Origin: Streptomyces kaniharaensis
GTDB lineage: Bacteria; Actinomycetota; Actinomycetes; Streptomycetales; Streptomycetaceae
Reading direction: 5' to 3'
DNA: 64,000 bases
NCBI RefSeq assembly: GCF_009569385.1
Contig: NZ_WBOF01000001.1
Coordinates: forward strand, 4,515,501 to 4,579,500
Shown here: positions 61,306 through 64,000 of the stretch, piece by piece
Layout of the letters: every line of letters begins with the position of its first letter
Position numbering within the stretch: the stretch's first letter is position 1
The notes under the pieces: model-generated
Seen by the model: only the letters and a program-made list of their open reading frames with translations
Told to the model about the DNA's origin: nothing
Database searches by the model: none
Translations under genes and position numbers: made by a program

Positions 61306-62194
61306 ACGGGGAACCGTCCGTTCGGCCCGGGCGGGCGTACGCCGCGCCGCCGTGCCGGCCGCAGCAGCCGCCCCCCGCGAGGCCCGGAACCCTCAGGCGC
61401 GCCTGCCCGGAAGCCACCGTCCGCCTGGTGAACCGCCCGGCCACGGCTCCTCCTGGCCGTGGATCCTGATGTACCACTCGGTGGCGGTCGAGAAGGACGA
61501 CCCGTACCGGCTCACCGTCAGCCCCGACCGGTTCGCCGAGCAGATCGCCTGGCTGCACCGGCGCGGCCGGCGCGGCGTCTCGGTCCGCGAGCTGATGCGG
61601 GCCCGCGCCGCCGGGCGGGACGACAAGCTGGTCGGGCTCACCTTCGACGACGGCTACGCCGACTTCGCCCGGCACGCCGCGCCGATCCTGCAGGCGTACG
61701 GCTTCACCGCCACCGCGTACGTCGTCGCCGACCTGCTCGGCCGGGCCAACGACTGGGACACGGAAGGGCCGCGCAAGAAGCTCCTCACCGTCCAGGAGGT
61801 CACCGAACTCGCCGCCGCCGGCTGGGAGATCGGCTCGCACGGCCTCGGCCACCGGTCGCTGCCCGGCCTGCCGGCCCGCGTGCTCGCCGTCCAGACCCGG
61901 GAGAGCCGCCGGGTCCTGGAGGAGGTCGTCGGCGGACCGGTCACCGGCTTCTGCTACCCGTACGGCCACGTCGACCTGCCCGCCACCCTGGCCGTCCGGG
62001 ACGCCGGCTACGACTACGCCGTCGCGATCGCCCACTCCCAGCTGACCGGCCGCTACGCGCTGCCCCGCTGCTACGTCGGGGACCGCGACGGCGCCTGGCG
62101 GCTGCGCGCCAAACGCGGCCGGCACCAGCTGCGCGAGACCGTCACCGAGCTGCGCCGCAGCCGCCTCGCCGCCCGCCGGAGGGCCGCGTGGTGA
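61295..62194 (+). CDS. Polysaccharide deacetylase (CE4/NodB fold)
   Basis: 299-residue enzyme. The NodB motifs are LTFDDGYADFARH near 115 (Asp-Asp), SHGLGHRSLPGL near 180 (metal His pair) and CYPYGHVDLPA near 222. No classic signal peptide follows the first 55 Ala/Arg-rich residues, so location is uncertain. The ATG at 61295 has GAAGGGA upstream; ATG 61277 is less likely. It may trim N-acetyl groups of the exported glycan. Confidence 0.88.
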   Translation: MDTERGTVRSARAGVRRAAVPAAAAAPREARNPQARLPGSHRPPGEPPGHGSSWPWILMYHSVAVEKDDPYRLTVSPDRFAEQIAWLHRRGRRGVSVRELMRARAAGRDDKLVGLTFDDGYADFARHAAPILQAYGFTATAYVVADLLGRANDWDTEGPRKKLLTVQEVTELAAAGWEIGSHGLGHRSLPGLPARVLAVQTRESRRVLEEVVGGPVTGFCYPYGHVDLPATLAVRDAGYDYAVAIAHSQLTGRYALPRCYVGDRDGAWRLRAKRGRHQLRETVTELRRSRLAARRRAAW

Positions 62195-63306
62195 GAGTCC
62201 TGCACATCGTCACCGGCCTCGCCTCCGGCGGCGCCGAGCGCCAACTCCACCTGCTGATCCGGCACCTGCCGCCGCACCAGCAGTGCGAGGTGCTGGCGCT
62301 GACCAACCCCGGCACGGTCGCCGCCGCGCTGCGCGCCGACGGCGTCACCGTCCACCACCTGGGCATGCGCGGCAACCGCGACCTCGGTGCGCTGCCCCGG
62401 CTGGTCCGGCTGGTCCGCACCGGCCGCTACGACCTGGTGCACACCCACCTCTACCGGGCGCAGCTGTACGGCCGGCTCGCGGCGCGCCTGGCCGGGGTCC
62501 GCGCGGTGGTCGCGACCGAGCACTCGCTGCACGCCGGGGTGATCGAGGGCCGCCCGGTCACCCGCGGCGTCAAGGGCCTCTACCTGGCCGCCGAACGCCT
62601 CGGCACCACGACCGTCGCGGTCTCCCGGCAGGTCGCCCAGACGCTGCACTCCTGGGGCGTCCCGCCGGCCCGGGTCGAGCTGATCCCGAACGGCATCGAC
62701 GCCGCCCGCTACCGCCGCCCGGACGCCGACCGAGTCGCCGCCCGGCACCGGGTGCGGGCCGAACTCGGCCTGCCGCAGGGGAGTTGGGCGGTGGGCGGGA
62801 TCGGCCGGCTGGTGCCCGGCAAGCGCTTCCACGTCCTGCTGGAGGCGCTCGCCGAACTCGACCCGGCCACCCGGCTGGTGCTGATCGGCGAGGGCCCGGA
62901 ACGCGCCGCCCTGGAGCGACGAGCCACCGAACTCGGCGTCCGGGACCGCCTGGTGCTCACCGGCGAGCGCGACGACGTGCCCGACCTGCTCGCCGCGCTG
63001 GACGTGCTCGCCGCCCCCTCCACCGAGGAGACCTTCGGCCTCGGCGTCCTGGAGGGCCTCGCGGCGGGCCTGCCGGTGCGGCACAGCGCCTGCCCGGCGC
63101 TCGACGAACTGCCGCCCAGCGCCGCCCCGCAGGCCCGCCGCGTCCCGTCCGAGGCCGCCGCGTACGTCACCGCGCTGCGCGAGCTGCGGCACCTCAACGA
63201 CCACACCGCCGACCCCCTGCCGCACCCGCCCGCGGTCGGCCACTACGACATCGCCCGGGTCGCCGCCGACCTGGGCGCCCTGTACGACCGCCTGGCGCGC
63301 GCCTGA
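62191..63306 (+). CDS. GT4-family glycosyltransferase
   Basis: 371-residue GT-B glycosyltransferase. N-terminal RVLHIVTGLASGGAERQLH, C-terminal IGRLVPGKRFHVLLEAL near 205, LIGEGPERAALE near 230 and the EX7E motif EETFGLGVLEGLAAGLP near 275. Its GTG overlaps the deacetylase stop by 4 nt. Confidence 0.9.
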   Translation: MRVLHIVTGLASGGAERQLHLLIRHLPPHQQCEVLALTNPGTVAAALRADGVTVHHLGMRGNRDLGALPRLVRLVRTGRYDLVHTHLYRAQLYGRLAARLAGVRAVVATEHSLHAGVIEGRPVTRGVKGLYLAAERLGTTTVAVSRQVAQTLHSWGVPPARVELIPNGIDAARYRRPDADRVAARHRVRAELGLPQGSWAVGGIGRLVPGKRFHVLLEALAELDPATRLVLIGEGPERAALERRATELGVRDRLVLTGERDDVPDLLAALDVLAAPSTEETFGLGVLEGLAAGLPVRHSACPALDELPPSAAPQARRVPSEAAAYVTALRELRHLNDHTADPLPHPPAVGHYDIARVAADLGALYDRLARA

Positions 63307-63346
63307 CCGGCCGGTCGCCGGCCCTCATCTCCAAGGAGTCACACCC

Positions 63347-64000
63347 ATGACCACACCGCACGGAAGCGCGCGCCGCCTGGCCCGCCGCTGGTGGCCGGTG
63401 GCGCTCGCGGTGCCGCTGGGCGCCGTGGCCGGCGGCGGGTACGCCGCCGTCTCGCACCCCTCGTACGCCGCCAGCTCCTACGTGCTCGTGGTGCCGCAGA
63501 GCCCGGGCGAGGCCGCCACCGCGACCAGCTTCGCCCAGGCGTACGGGCGGCTGGCCGGGCAGCCGCAGGTGCTCGCCGCGGCGGCCGCCGAGACCGGCCA
63601 CACCCGGGCCGAGCTGGCGTCCGTGGTGCACGGGACGACCTCGCCGGACGCCCCGATGATCGAGATCACCGGCACCGGCGCGCGGCCGCAGGAGGCCGCC
63701 AGGACCGCGGATGCGGTGGCCCGGTCGCTGGTGGCTTTCGCCAACACCAGCAGCAGGGACACCAACGTCCGGCTGGTGTCGCTGGCCCCGGCCGCCGAAC
63801 CGGACAAGCCGACCACGCCGTCCGCCCAGCTGGACGTCGCGGTCGGCGGCGCGGCCGGACTGCTGCTGGGCGCACTGGTGATGATGGCCCGCCGCCGCGG
63901 CGAGGCCGGCGCCGCGGACGTGCCCGAGACGCTCGCCGCCACCGCTGCCCCGGCCGCCCCGAGCACCCCGCGCCCGCGGACGGCGGCCGTACCCGTCGCC
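63347..64000 (+). CDS. Wzz/chain-length-type membrane protein (3' end outside window)
   Basis: At least 218 codons, open to the right edge. AAGGAG 8 nt before the ATG. A first transmembrane segment at about 15-36, an extracytoplasmic region with YAASSYVLVVPQSPGEAATA typical of Wzz/polysaccharide co-polymerase proteins, and a second segment at about 162-182 followed by a Pro/Ala-rich cytoplasmic tail. It would set chain length or aid export; a kinase domain may follow outside the window. Confidence 0.75.
   Translation, partial: MTTPHGSARRLARRWWPVALAVPLGAVAGGGYAAVSHPSYAASSYVLVVPQSPGEAATATSFAQAYGRLAGQPQVLAAAAAETGHTRAELASVVHGTTSPDAPMIEITGTGARPQEAARTADAVARSLVAFANTSSRDTNVRLVSLAPAAEPDKPTTPSAQLDVAVGGAAGLLLGALVMMARRRGEAGAADVPETLAATAAPAAPSTPRPRTAAVPVA

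Overview
The base composition (about 70-75% G+C with a strong G/C bias in third codon positions), the GTG/TTG starts and the gene families point to an actinomycete of the family Streptomycetaceae (Streptomyces or Kitasatospora). Supporting markers are an SCO1860-type LAxTG-anchored secreted protein, a type II glutamine synthetase with GlnR-like boxes, and a crotonyl-CoA carboxylase/reductase (ethylmalonyl-CoA) cluster. I see no rRNA, tRNA or CRISPR.

Layout. 1-13.3 kb: a wall-anchored metalloprotease; an SMR transporter; a minus-strand operon of HAD phosphatase and a PotABCD-like ABC importer, divergent from its probable HutC/GntR repressor; an APC permease; an amidohydrolase; uracil-DNA glycosylase; a second LAxTG surface protein. 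13.4-17.5 kb: glnII, a small HAD protein, and a two-gene cob fragment (a cobC-like aminotransferase and a degenerate CbiG-methyltransferase fusion). 17.7-21.9 kb: a four-gene plus-strand set encoding a secreted phosphoesterase, an MFS transporter, a membrane-tethered propeller protein and a stalked membrane protein. 21.9-24.6 kb: an EamA exporter divergent from a MarR regulator, then a deletion scar where a TetR gene and a divergent monooxygenase have both lost their 5' ends. 24.8-32.3 kb: an OsmC protein and a cobalamin operon (cbiB, cobQ, chelatase, cobO, cobB and a 52-codon ORF) read leftward from a cobalamin riboswitch. 32.3-38.6 kb: a decayed gene, a hydrolase, a conserved hypothetical gene, an IS30-family element lying between the arms of a terminator hairpin, and psd-pssA for phosphatidylethanolamine synthesis. 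39.1-48.6 kb: the ethylmalonyl-CoA pathway (ccr, mutase, lyase, hydratase, dehydrogenase), a TetR regulator and a tandem 3-hydroxyacyl-CoA dehydrogenase. 49.1-54.9 kb: a FluG-like split pair (glutamine synthetase homologue plus amidohydrolase), a secreted subtilase, a HipA-like protein and an SRPBCC protein. 55.2-64.0 kb: an exopolysaccharide cluster that runs off the right edge.

How the parts connect. Ethylmalonyl-CoA mutase needs adenosylcobalamin, and the cobalamin genes lie in the same window, so B12 supply and a B12-consuming acetyl-CoA assimilation route are neighbours. The exopolysaccharide genes form a full set: priming glycosylphosphotransferase, two GT4 glycosyltransferases, flippase, ligase/polymerase, deacetylase and a chain-length-type membrane protein. 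Many genes overlap by 4 nt (ATGA or GTGA), which indicates translational coupling within the operons.

Most of the window is ordinary streptomycete chromosome. The least ordinary observations are the double truncation scar near 24.06 kb, the IS30 element inside a terminator hairpin, the eroded CbiG-methyltransferase fusion, the very small ORFs coupled to the cob operon, and the decayed gene with an in-frame TGA next to the riboswitch. All family assignments are from reading the sequence; no database search was run.
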